DNA of 64,000 nt from Streptomyces sp. NRRL F-5122. GTDB lineage: Bacteria; Actinomycetota; Actinomycetes; Streptomycetales; Streptomycetaceae. The notes under the pieces were generated by a model, which was given only the letters and a program-made list of their open reading frames with translations, was not told the origin of the DNA and made no database searches. The DNA lies in contig NZ_LMWH01000266.1 in the NCBI RefSeq assembly GCF_001507435.1, forward strand, positions 186,001 to 250,000, written 5' to 3'. The position numbers were made by a program, and so were the translations under genes. This document shows, piece by piece, positions 15,575-24,057 of the stretch. Positions within the stretch are counted from its first letter, which is position 1, and every line of letters begins with the position of its first letter.

Positions 15575-16744
15575 ATGACGGTGTCTCCCACGGTGTCCCT
15601 GCCCCGCCCGATCGCCGGGACCGAGCCGTGCCCGGACCGGCCGAACGTGACGGAACTGCGGCTGTCCGCGTTCGCGGGGCACCGTCGGGCCCGGTTCGTG
15701 CTCGGGCCCCTGACGCTCTTCACCGGCCCGAGCGGCTCCGGCAAGTCGCGGGTGCTCCAGGCGTACGCGGCGCTGGCGCGGCTCGGGGGCGGGGCGGAAC
15801 TCCAGGAGGCGTTCCCGGATCCGCCGGCCTGTGTCCCGGAGGGGGCGCGGCCCGACGCCCAGCGGCGGCGCGGATTCCGCATCGGCTGCACGGCCGACGG
15901 TCCGGAGGGGCCGGTACGGCTCGACGTGGCCGTCCAGGCCGAGCCGGAACTGCGCATCGTCGGCGAGCGGTTGACGTCCGGCGACCTCGTCCTGCTGGAG
16001 ACGGCGCTGCGCGACCCCGCCAGGCGCACGGTGCAGGCGGCCTGGCACACCGCCGGTTCCTCACCGGTGACCCGGGGCCCGTTGCCCGACGACCGCCTCG
16101 GTACCGCGCTGCTGCCGCTGCGTGTGGCCGGCAAGACGGACGGACAGCGCCGGGTGCTCGCCGCGGCCGAGCAGATGGTGGTCGCCCTGCGCTCGGTCTT
16201 CGCCTGCGACCCGAGTCCCCGCCGGATGCGCGCCCCGGTTCCACCGGGCGCGGGCCGGCTGCTGTCGGGCTGCGGCAACCTCGCGGAGGTCCTGCTGCGC
16301 ACCCGGGCGGAGTGCGGGCGGCGGCACGCGCTGCTGACGGCGGCGGTCGCCGCCGGGTGCACGGGCCGCGTCGTGGATCTGCTGGCGGAGCCGCTCCGGG
16401 ACGGCACGGTGCGCGCGTTGGTCGACCGGGGCAACGGAGTGCGTACACCACTGAATCTGCTGGGCGACGGTGAGCTGCGTTATCTGGCGCTGGCTCTCGT
16501 CCTGCTCACCGGGCCGGGCGTCCTCGAGGTCGACCCGGTGGGCGAGGTGCCGGCGGCGCTGCAGACACTCACCGTGCTGGCGGACGGTCTCGACCGCGGT
16601 ATGGACCGCCGGCAGGCGCGGGAACTGCTCCGATTGGCGGTCAGGATGAGCACGCGGGGGCATGTCCGGTTGGTGGGTGCGGTGAGTGACGTGTCCCGGG
16701 CCGCGGAGGTGGACGGCGTGACGGTGGTAGACCTGAGCCCGTGA
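15575..16744 (+). CDS. AAA/ABC-type ATPase (RecF/SMC-like nucleotide-binding fold)
   Basis: This 389-residue protein has an N-terminal strand-rich start VTELRLSAFAGHRRARFVLG and Walker A GPSGSGKS near residue 50, as in the AAA_15/RecF-like ATPases of many defence and housekeeping systems. A clear Walker B is weak: LALALVLLTGPGVLEVDPV near residue 315 has a terminal acidic residue. It has no nuclease domain. Its stop overlaps the GTG of a MazG-like gene by 4 bp, so the two are coupled. The start is uncertain; an in-frame ATG at 15548 is possible. Function unknown. Confidence 0.65.
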   Translation: MTVSPTVSLPRPIAGTEPCPDRPNVTELRLSAFAGHRRARFVLGPLTLFTGPSGSGKSRVLQAYAALARLGGGAELQEAFPDPPACVPEGARPDAQRRRGFRIGCTADGPEGPVRLDVAVQAEPELRIVGERLTSGDLVLLETALRDPARRTVQAAWHTAGSSPVTRGPLPDDRLGTALLPLRVAGKTDGQRRVLAAAEQMVVALRSVFACDPSPRRMRAPVPPGAGRLLSGCGNLAEVLLRTRAECGRRHALLTAAVAAGCTGRVVDLLAEPLRDGTVRALVDRGNGVRTPLNLLGDGELRYLALALVLLTGPGVLEVDPVGEVPAALQTLTVLADGLDRGMDRRQARELLRLAVRMSTRGHVRLVGAVSDVSRAAEVDGVTVVDLSP

Positions 16745-17094
16745 CTGAAGAACCCGGGCGGCGCGAGGACCTGGACGTGGCGCGGTTGCAGCGGCGGCTT
16801 GCGGATTTCGCCGCGAGGCGCAACTGGCAGCACTACCACACACCGAAGAATCTGGTCGCCGCGCTCAGCGTGGAGGCGTCCGAACTGGTCGAGATCTTCC
16901 AGTGGTTGACGCCGGAGGAGTCGTCGCGCGTGATGGACGATCCCGGTACGGCCCACCGGGTGACGGACGAGGTCGCGGACGTGCTCGCGTATCTGCTCCA
17001 GCTGTGCGAGGTGCTGGGCATCGACGTGTTGGCGGCGCTGGACGCGAAGATCGACCGCAATGAGGGCAGGTTTCCGGCACCCGGAGCCGAGTGA
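16741..17094 (+). CDS. MazG-like nucleotide pyrophosphohydrolase
   Basis: This 117-residue all-alpha NTP pyrophosphatase has the family pattern LVAALSVEASELVEIFQW followed by DEVADVLAYLLQLCEVLGID; the Glu and Asp residues bind magnesium. Members hydrolyse non-canonical or excess nucleoside triphosphates to monophosphate and pyrophosphate. It starts with GTG overlapping the preceding ATPase stop (GTGA), which suggests a functional link with that ATPase. Length is normal for the short single-domain class. Confidence 0.88.
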   Translation: MTEEPGRREDLDVARLQRRLADFAARRNWQHYHTPKNLVAALSVEASELVEIFQWLTPEESSRVMDDPGTAHRVTDEVADVLAYLLQLCEVLGIDVLAALDAKIDRNEGRFPAPGAE

Positions 17095-17265
17095 CTCTCC
17101 CTCCCTGTCACTCTCCGGAGTTATTGAGTTGTCCACTTCTCTCCGGGTGTCCACAGATTTCGGACTACCTCTGGCTTTTCGTCCGTTGTGCCTTCACGCT
17201 GGGTAGTGAACAACGGAGTTCGGGCAGACGTGCGGGAGTGCGTCAGGACAGAGCGGGGGCAGCGC

Positions 17266-17742
17266 ATGGAAGCGGTGCGGCTCATCGTGACGAGCAGACG
17301 TGCCCTGGCGGGGAGCGGGGACGGGTCGAGGATCATGACGGAGGCGTGGCAGGCGTACGCCCTGGCGCAGGCGATCGGCAGCCGGCTGGCTGTCTCGGGA
17401 CCTCCCGAACTGCGCGGGGAGGCCCTGGGGTTGACGGAACTCGCAGGCAGGGGCTGCGGCGTCCTCGACACACCCTCCATCGACGTGGCGGACCTGCGGG
17501 CCGCCCAGCTCACCGATCTGGGCGATGCGCGCGGGGCCCTTCTCGACCTCGCGACCCTCCTGGTGGAACTGGGCATGGCCCTGGTCGCCGTCGCGAGCGC
17601 GGCGGACGACGAGGGCACCTACTGGCAGTGCATGGAGGCCATCGACGCGGCGGACGAGTCGAGGGACAGGGTCAGCGAGATGCTGCGGCGACTGGCGGCA
17701 AGGGACGGCGAGATGCGGGAACGACACAAGGCGCCGGGCTGA
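17266..17742 (+). CDS. Streptomyces conserved hypothetical (DUF6099-like)
   Basis: This is a 158-residue, predominantly helical and acidic soluble protein with no catalytic motif that I can see. It resembles the DUF6099 group from memory, and that assignment is tentative. I chose the ATG at 17266 because GCGGGGGCAGC precedes it; an upstream frame to 17188 has no better start. It lies 171 bp after the MazG-like gene, so it probably has its own promoter. Confidence 0.55.
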   Translation: MEAVRLIVTSRRALAGSGDGSRIMTEAWQAYALAQAIGSRLAVSGPPELRGEALGLTELAGRGCGVLDTPSIDVADLRAAQLTDLGDARGALLDLATLLVELGMALVAVASAADDEGTYWQCMEAIDAADESRDRVSEMLRRLAARDGEMRERHKAPG

Positions 17743-18024
17743 GCCGCTCGTCCACGAGCTCTGTCCCGTGGGGCTGCTCGGGAAACGACGGCTCGCTCGG
17801 CCCCGGCCCCTTCCCGGCGAGCGGACACGGCGAGGGCGAGAGGCACGGCCATGGGCGGAGGGTGCCGGCCGGTGCGGCACCGCGGCGGTGATCGGCGCGA
17901 GGAAGGGCCGGCGGAGCGGTCTTTCACCCGATCATCCGATTGCCGGACGTTCGCTCGGTCCGGGGCGGGTGGGGCGGAAGGGACCAGTGGGATCGACGGG
18001 TGCCGGAGCGTGCAGGATGGAGGT

Positions 18025-18948
18025 ATGGATCTTCGCATCTTCACCGAGCCCCAGCAGGGCGCGACCTACGACACCCTTCTCACCGTCGCCAAGGCCACCG
18101 AAGACCTGGGCTTCGACGCCTTCTTCCGTTCCGACCACTATCTGAAGATGGGGAGCGGGGACGGCCTCCCCGGCCCCACCGACGCCTGGATCACCCTGGC
18201 CGGCCTCGCCCGCGAGACCAAGCGCATCCGCCTCGGCACGCTGATGACCGCCGCCACCTTCCGTCTGCCCGGTGTCCTGGCCCTTCAGGTCGCCCAGGTC
18301 GACCAGATGTCCGGCGGCCGGGTCGAGCTGGGCCTCGGGGCCGGCTGGTTCGAGGAGGAGCACCGGGCCTACGGCATTCCGTTCCCGAAGGAGAAGTTCG
18401 CCCGCCTCGAGGAGCAGCTGGCGATCGTCACCGGGCTGTGGCGGACCGAGGTCGGCAAGACCTTCGGCTTCCACGGGACGTACTACGACCTCACCGACTC
18501 ACCCGCACTGCCCAAGCCCGCCCAGGCGAAGGTCCCCGTGCTCATCGGCGGCCACGGTGCGACCCGTACCCCGCGGCTGGCCGCGCAGTACGCCGACGAG
18601 TTCAACATCCCGTTCGCCTCGATCGAGGACAGCGAGCGCCAGTTCGGCCGGGTCCGTGCCGCCGCCGCGGAGGCCGGCCGGGCCGCCGACAGCCTGACGT
18701 ACTCGAACGCACTGGTGGTCTGTGTCGGCAAGGACGACCAGGAGGTGGCCCGCCGCGCCGCCGCGATCGGGCGCGAGGCCGACGAGCTGAAGATCAACGG
18801 CCTGGCCGGTACCCCGGACGAGGTCGTCGACAAGATCGGCCGGTACGCGGAGATCGGCTCCAGCCGTCTCTACCTCCAGATCCTCGACCTCGACGACCTG
18901 GACCACCTGGAGCTCGTCTCCTCCCGCGTGCAGTCGCAGCTGTCCTGA
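18025..18948 (+). CDS. F420-dependent LLM-class oxidoreductase
   Basis: This 307-residue luciferase-like (TIM-barrel) protein shows DLGFDAFFRSDHYL near residue 28, RIRLGTLMTAATFRLPGVLA, DQMSGGRVELGLGAGWFEEEHRAYG near residue 100 and VPVLIGGHGATRTPRLAAQYADEFN, which place it in the F420-dependent group common in actinobacteria. These enzymes transfer hydride from F420H2 to organic substrates; its substrate is unknown. The ATG at 18025 is preceded by GGATGGAGG. The gene is single and followed by a strong hairpin. Confidence 0.88.
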   Translation: MDLRIFTEPQQGATYDTLLTVAKATEDLGFDAFFRSDHYLKMGSGDGLPGPTDAWITLAGLARETKRIRLGTLMTAATFRLPGVLALQVAQVDQMSGGRVELGLGAGWFEEEHRAYGIPFPKEKFARLEEQLAIVTGLWRTEVGKTFGFHGTYYDLTDSPALPKPAQAKVPVLIGGHGATRTPRLAAQYADEFNIPFASIEDSERQFGRVRAAAAEAGRAADSLTYSNALVVCVGKDDQEVARRAAAIGREADELKINGLAGTPDEVVDKIGRYAEIGSSRLYLQILDLDDLDHLELVSSRVQSQLS

Positions 18949-18959
18949 CCGGTCTCTCC

Positions 18960-18994
18960 GCGCTCCGGGCCGCACGTGGTCCGGCCCGGAGCGC
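18960..18994 (+). terminator. Terminator hairpin after the F420 oxidoreductase gene
   Basis: Perfect 13-bp arms (18960-18972 and 18982-18994, GCGCTCCGGGCCG and its complement) flank a 9-nt loop, 12 bp after the stop codon. Confidence 0.8.
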
Positions 18995-19078
18995 CGTGGG
19001 GAGGGCGGTGGACGCGCAGAGCCGTCCCGGCGGAAACTCCGTGGCCCCGACGGAATCCCCGCGACGATACTCGTACGC

Positions 19079-20611
19079 GTGTTCCTGACGATCTCCACTA
19101 CCGGCGACGAGAAGACCCCGGCCACCGACCTGAGCTTCCTGTTGCACAAGCACCCCGACAACGCGCAGGCGTTCTCGACCTCCTACGGCACCGCGCACGT
19201 CGTCTACCCCCGGGCGGACGCCGAGTGCTGCACGGTGGCCATGCTGCTGGAGGTCGATACCACGGCGCTGGTCCGCAGGGGAAAGGGCAAGGGCCGCGGA
19301 GGCGCTCCCGACGCCGCGCTCGCGCAGTACGTGAACGACCGCCCGTACGCGGCCTCCTCCCTGCTCGCCGTGGCGCTGAGCCGGGTGTTCTCCAGTGCGA
19401 TCCGGGGTGTGTGCAACGCCAGGCCCGAGCGCGTGCAGCAGCCGCTGCCGCTGCGGGTCGAGATACCCGCGCTGCCCGCCCGCGGCGGTCCGGACCTGGT
19501 GTGCCGGCTGTTCGAGCCCCTCGGCTGGACGGTCGCCGCCGAACGGGTCGCGCTGGACCGCGAGTTCCCGGAGTGGGGCGACTCGCGCTATGTCGGCCTC
19601 GTCCTGGAGTCGGACCGGCTGACCCTGGCCGAAGCCCTGCGCCACCTGTACGTTCTGCTTCCCGTCCTCGACGATGCCAAGCACTACTGGGTCTCCGCCG
19701 ACGAGGTCGACAAGTTGCTGCGAGCGGGTGAGGGCTGGCTGCCGACCCATCCGGAGCAGAAGCTGATCACCAGTCGCTATCTCTCGCGCCGCTGGTCGCT
19801 GACCCGGCAGGCGATGGAGCGGCTGGAACTGGTGCGGCTCGCCGAAGCGGACGACAGCGAGGTCGAGGATCTCGACAACGCGGTCCAGGACGAGACGGGG
19901 ACGGACGAGACCGGGAACGGCGAGAGCACGACCGGGGAGACCGCGACCGGGGAGGGCGCGGCCGAGGACCGGCCGGTACCGCTCGCCGTGCAGCGTCGGG
20001 ACGCCGTTGTCGCGGCGCTCAAGGAGTCGGGCGCCGCCCGTGTCCTGGACCTCGGCTGCGGCCAGGGCCAGTTGGTCCAGGCGCTGCTCAAGGACCCGCG
20101 GTTCACGGAGATCGTCGGCGTGGACGTGTCCGTGCGGGCGCTGACCATCGCGTCCCGGCGGCTGAAGCTGGACCGCATGGGGGAGCGCCAGGCCTCCCGG
20201 GTGAGGCTGTTCCAGGGGTCGCTCGCATACACCGACAACCGGCTCAAGGGATACGACGCCGCCGTGCTCAGCGAGGTCGTCGAGCATGTCGACCTGCCGC
20301 GGCTGCCCGCTCTGGAGTACGCCGTGTTCGGCTCGGCCCGTCCGAGGACGGTCCTCGTGACCACGCCGAACGTCGAGTACAACGTCCGCTGGGAGACCCT
20401 CCCGGCCGGGCACGCCCGGCACGGCGACCACCGCTTCGAGTGGACCCGCGAGGAGTTCCGCGCCTGGGCCGGCCGGGTGGCCGAACTCCACGGCTACACC
20501 GTGGAGTTCATTCCAGTCGGCCCCGACGACCCCGAGGTGGGGCCGCCGACCCAGATGGCCGTGTTCACGCTCACCGCCAAGGACAGCACGAAGGAGGAGA
20601 AGGCCGCATGA
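19079..20611 (+). CDS. hen1: Hen1: 3'-terminal RNA ribose 2'-O-methyltransferase
   Basis: This 510-residue bacterial Hen1 methylates the 2'-OH at a cleaved RNA 3' end before ligation, so the repaired RNA resists re-cleavage. The N-terminal domain (about 1-250) is the bacterial-specific part that stimulates the ligase partner. After an acidic Glu/Thr-rich linker (about 262-300) comes the SAM-dependent methyltransferase: DLGCGQG at 324-330 and the metal-binding EVVEHV at 399-404, with further His residues in GHARHGDHRFEW. The start is GTG. The stop overlaps the Pnkp start (ATGA), the standard Hen1-Pnkp operon. Confidence 0.95.
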   Translation: MFLTISTTGDEKTPATDLSFLLHKHPDNAQAFSTSYGTAHVVYPRADAECCTVAMLLEVDTTALVRRGKGKGRGGAPDAALAQYVNDRPYAASSLLAVALSRVFSSAIRGVCNARPERVQQPLPLRVEIPALPARGGPDLVCRLFEPLGWTVAAERVALDREFPEWGDSRYVGLVLESDRLTLAEALRHLYVLLPVLDDAKHYWVSADEVDKLLRAGEGWLPTHPEQKLITSRYLSRRWSLTRQAMERLELVRLAEADDSEVEDLDNAVQDETGTDETGNGESTTGETATGEGAAEDRPVPLAVQRRDAVVAALKESGAARVLDLGCGQGQLVQALLKDPRFTEIVGVDVSVRALTIASRRLKLDRMGERQASRVRLFQGSLAYTDNRLKGYDAAVLSEVVEHVDLPRLPALEYAVFGSARPRTVLVTTPNVEYNVRWETLPAGHARHGDHRFEWTREEFRAWAGRVAELHGYTVEFIPVGPDDPEVGPPTQMAVFTLTAKDSTKEEKAA

Positions 20612-23145
20612 CCGAGAACAAGGGACGCACCCTGCCCGTCACCGACCTCTCCCTCGTGGTCCTCGTCGGTGCCTCCGGCTCGGGCAAGTCCACCTTCGCC
20701 CGCAGGCACTTCAAGCCGACGGAGATCATCTCCTCGGACTTCTGCCGGGGCCTCGTCTCCGACGACGAGAACGACCAGAGCGCCACCCGGGACGCCTTCG
20801 ACGTCCTGCACTACATCGCGGGCAAGCGACTGGCGGCCGGCCGTCGTACCGTCGTCGACGCGACCAGCGTGCAGCAGGACTCCCGCCGCCAGCTGATCGA
20901 CCTGGCCAAGCGGTACGACGTGCTGCCCATCGCGATCGTGCTCGACGTGCCGGAGGAGGTGTGCGCCGAGCGGAACGCTGGCCGCATCGACCGGGCCGAC
21001 ATGCCGCGCCGGGTGATCCAGCGTCACACGCGTGAACTGCGCCGCTCGCTCCGGCATCTGGAACGGGAGGGCTTCCGCAAGGTGCACGTCCTGCGCGGCG
21101 TGGAGGACGTCGAGAACGCGACGGTCGTCACCGAGAAGCGCTTCAACGACCTGACGCATCTCACCGGCCCCTTCGACATCATCGGCGACGTCCACGGCTG
21201 CTCGTCCGAACTGGAGGCGCTGCTGGGCAAGCTGGGTTATGTCGACGGCGCGCACCCGCAGGGCCGCACGGCCGTGTTCCTCGGCGACCTGGTGGACCGC
21301 GGCCCGGACAGCCCTGGTGTGCTGCGCCGGGTGATGTCGATGGTCGCCTCGGGGAACGCCCTGTGCGTGCCGGGCAACCACGAGAACAAGTACGGCCGGT
21401 TCCTGCGCGGCCGCAACGTCCGGCACACCCACGGACTCGCCGAGACCATCGAGCAGATGGACGGTGAGAGCGAGGAGTTCAAGCAGCGCGTACGGGAGTT
21501 CATCGACGGCCTGGTCAGCCACTACGTCCTCGACGGCGGCCGGCTCGTCGTCTGCCACGCAGGCCTGCCCGAGAGGTACCAGGGCCGCACCTCCGGCCGG
21601 GTCCGGTCGCACGCGCTGTACGGCGACACGACGGGGGAGACCGACGAGTTCGGCCTGCCCGTGCGTTATCCGTGGGCGGAGGAGTACCGGGGCCGGGCCG
21701 CGGTGGTCTACGGCCACACGCCGGTCCCGCAGGCCTCCTGGCTGAACAACACCATCTGCCTGGACACCGGTGCGGTCTTCGGAGGCAGCCTGACGGCGCT
21801 GCGCTGGCCGGAGCGGGAGCTGGTGGACGTGCCGGCCGAGCGGGTCTGGTACGAGCCGGCCCGGCCGCTGGCCGCCGAGGCGCCCGGCGGTCACGAGGGC
21901 CGTCCGCTGGACCTGGCGGACGTGCACGGCCGCAGGGTGGTCGAGACGCGGCACGCGGGCCGGGTCTCGGTCCGCGAGGAGAACGCGGCTGCGGCACTGG
22001 AGGTCATGAGCCGTTTCGCGGTGGACCCGCGCCTGCTGCCGTATCTGCCGCCGACCATGGCGCCCACCGCGACCTCGCACGTCGAGGGCTATCTCGAGCA
22101 TCCGGCCGAGGCCTTCGCGCAGTACCGGGAGGACGGGGTCGCGCGGGTCGTGTGCGAGGAGAAGCACATGGGCTCGCGGGCGGTGGTCCTGGTGTGCCGG
22201 GACGCGGAGACCGCGCTCAGGCGTTTCGGGGTCTCCGGTCCGACGGGCTCCCTGTACACCCGCACCGGCCGTCCGTTCTTCGACGACGAGGCGTTGACCG
22301 AGGAGGTCCTCGGCCGGCTGCGGTCGGCGATCGGCGATGCGGATCTGTGGCGGGAGCTCGAGACGGACTGGATGCTGCTGGACGCGGAGCTGATGCCGTG
22401 GTCGCTGAAGGCGTCCGGGCTGCTGCGCAGCCAGTACGCCGCGGTCGGCGCGGCGGCCGCGGCCGCGTTCCCGGGGGCGCTGTCCGCGCTGGAGGGCGCG
22501 GCGGCGCGCGGTGTCGACGTGACCGAACTGCTGGCACGTCAGCGGGAACGGGCGGCGGACGCGGGGGCGTTCACGGAGGCCTACCGGCGGTACTGCTGGA
22601 CGACGGACGGGCTGGACGGGGTGCGGCTGGCGCCCTTCCAGATCCTGGCGGTGCAGGGCCGGAGCCTGGCCGACGTACCGCACGACCGCCAGCTCGCGCT
22701 GCTCGACCGGCTCGTCGAACACGACGGGAGCGGACTGCTGCAGACGACACGGCGCCTGTTCGTCGACCCGGGCGACCCCGAGTCGGTGCAGGCCGGTGTC
22801 GACTGGTGGCTGGAGATGACCGGGCGTGGCGGTGAGGGCATGGTCGTCAAGCCGCTGGACGCGGTGGTGCGCAGCACCGCGGGCCGTCTGGTCCAGCCCG
22901 GCGTCAAGTGCCGCGGCCGTGAGTACCTCAGGATCATCTACGGCCCGGAGTACACCCGACCCGAGAACCTCGCGCGGCTGCGGCAGCGGTTCCTGAACCA
23001 CAAGCGGTCGCTGGCGATCCGCGAGTACGCGCTGGGCCTGGAGGCCCTCGACCGGCTCGCGGAGGGCGAACCGCTGTGGCGGGTGCACGAGGCGGTGTTC
23101 GGGGTGCTCGCCCTCGAGTCGGAGCCGGTGGACCCCCGGCTGTGA
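20608..23145 (+). CDS. pnkp: Polynucleotide kinase-phosphatase-ligase Pnkp
   Basis: This 845-residue RNA-end-healing and sealing enzyme has three modules. The 5'-kinase (about 1-180) has GASGSGKS at 21-28. The 2',3'-phosphatase of the metallophosphoesterase type (about 185-440) has GDVHG at 193-197, GDLVDRG at 226-232 and GNHEN at 256-260. The C-terminal adenylyltransferase/ligase has its nucleophile Lys519 in EEKHMGSR. All catalytic motifs look intact and the length is close to the Clostridium thermocellum enzyme. GGAGGAGAAGG precedes the ATG, which overlaps the hen1 stop. Ligation is known to need the Hen1 N-terminal domain. Confidence 0.95.
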   Translation: MTENKGRTLPVTDLSLVVLVGASGSGKSTFARRHFKPTEIISSDFCRGLVSDDENDQSATRDAFDVLHYIAGKRLAAGRRTVVDATSVQQDSRRQLIDLAKRYDVLPIAIVLDVPEEVCAERNAGRIDRADMPRRVIQRHTRELRRSLRHLEREGFRKVHVLRGVEDVENATVVTEKRFNDLTHLTGPFDIIGDVHGCSSELEALLGKLGYVDGAHPQGRTAVFLGDLVDRGPDSPGVLRRVMSMVASGNALCVPGNHENKYGRFLRGRNVRHTHGLAETIEQMDGESEEFKQRVREFIDGLVSHYVLDGGRLVVCHAGLPERYQGRTSGRVRSHALYGDTTGETDEFGLPVRYPWAEEYRGRAAVVYGHTPVPQASWLNNTICLDTGAVFGGSLTALRWPERELVDVPAERVWYEPARPLAAEAPGGHEGRPLDLADVHGRRVVETRHAGRVSVREENAAAALEVMSRFAVDPRLLPYLPPTMAPTATSHVEGYLEHPAEAFAQYREDGVARVVCEEKHMGSRAVVLVCRDAETALRRFGVSGPTGSLYTRTGRPFFDDEALTEEVLGRLRSAIGDADLWRELETDWMLLDAELMPWSLKASGLLRSQYAAVGAAAAAAFPGALSALEGAAARGVDVTELLARQRERAADAGAFTEAYRRYCWTTDGLDGVRLAPFQILAVQGRSLADVPHDRQLALLDRLVEHDGSGLLQTTRRLFVDPGDPESVQAGVDWWLEMTGRGGEGMVVKPLDAVVRSTAGRLVQPGVKCRGREYLRIIYGPEYTRPENLARLRQRFLNHKRSLAIREYALGLEALDRLAEGEPLWRVHEAVFGVLALESEPVDPRL

Positions 23146-23156
23146 CGGGGGTCCAC
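23128..23156. terminator. Hairpin between pnkp and the NAD-kinase-like gene
   Basis: Perfect 11-bp arms GTGGACCCCCG/CGGGGGTCCAC enclose a 7-nt loop that includes most of the pnkp stop codon. The converging gene ends at 23158, so this probably terminates both transcripts. Confidence 0.75.
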
Positions 23157-23157
23157 G

Positions 23158-24057
23158 TCAGCGCGCCAGCCGCAACCGTTCCGTACACACGCCCACCCGG
23201 ACCGACTGCCCCCAGGTCAGCTCCAGGGCGTCGGACTCCATCCCGTCGCCGAAGGCGATCAGGCGCTCCGACTCGACGGTGACATGGAGCCGGAGCGCGG
23301 CCTGCAGTTCCCCCGCCACCAGGGACGTCCCGGTGGCGGGGGAGGGCCAGGCCTCGCGTACGAACCAGAGCAGCCGGTCCTCGGTGGGCGCGGGGAGCGG
23401 CAGCCGGCCGCCGCGCTCCTGCCACACCGACCGCAGCCAGCCCGTCGCCCCGGTCCCGGTGCCCACCAGCACCCCCGACGAGGCCTGGGCCTCGACGACA
23501 CCCCCGTCGCCGTCGAGGCCCAGGCGATAGCGGACGGTCTGGTGACCGGCGGCGCCGAGGTAGATCTCGTTGAGGGCCACCAGTCGCTGGGCGTCGTCCG
23601 TGACGGCCTCCACCATGGTCAGCTCCTCCACGCCCGTGCCGCCCGCGGCCACCGCCGGGATCAGCGCGGCGGCGTGCCGGGAGGGATGGCGCACCAGCAC
23701 TCCGGGATTGCGCCCGGGATCGGTGTTGATGCCCACCACCGGCTGGCCCGTCAGGTACTTGGCGACATTGGCGACGAGCCCGTCCTGCCCGACCACAACC
23801 ACCACGTCCTCCGGGGCGAACAGGAACCGGTCCAGGTCGGCCCGCTCCACCCGGGTCTGACGCCAGGTCAGCGGGATGGCGGCGGTCACCTCGGCCAGCG
23901 CGTGCCGGGTGCGCTGGTGCCGTTCCGCGACCTCGTCGAGGCTCCGGCCCCGGGAGGAGAGGAAGAAGGCGGCCTGTCCGTGCGTGCCGTGACGAGCCAC
24001 CAGCTCCTCGTACTCCGTGGTGCGATGGACGATCACCGCCCGCGGGGCGAGACTCAC
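23158..24057 (-). CDS. NAD kinase-like protein with altered GGDG motif
   Basis: This 299-residue protein follows the ATP-NAD kinase fold, with an N-terminal Rossmann-like domain and a beta-rich C-terminal domain ([32 protein letters not shown]). The normal catalytic GGDGT is replaced by GQDGL at 90-94; the Asp is kept. ALNEIYLG supplies the usual NE motif. It may have changed substrate or lost activity. It starts with GTG overlapping the stop of the SPFH gene (GTGA), so the two are coupled. Streptomyces has other canonical NAD kinases, so this one need not be housekeeping. Confidence 0.75.
   Translation of the reverse strand: MSLAPRAVIVHRTTEYEELVARHGTHGQAAFFLSSRGRSLDEVAERHQRTRHALAEVTAAIPLTWRQTRVERADLDRFLFAPEDVVVVVGQDGLVANVAKYLTGQPVVGINTDPGRNPGVLVRHPSRHAAALIPAVAAGGTGVEELTMVEAVTDDAQRLVALNEIYLGAAGHQTVRYRLGLDGDGGVVEAQASSGVLVGTGTGATGWLRSVWQERGGRLPLPAPTEDRLLWFVREAWPSPATGTSLVAGELQAALRLHVTVESERLIAFGDGMESDALELTWGQSVRVGVCTERLRLAR

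Noticed and set aside
20494..23088. An 864-codon open frame antisense to pnkp
   Set aside because: Antisense shadow of a gene whose motifs are all intact.
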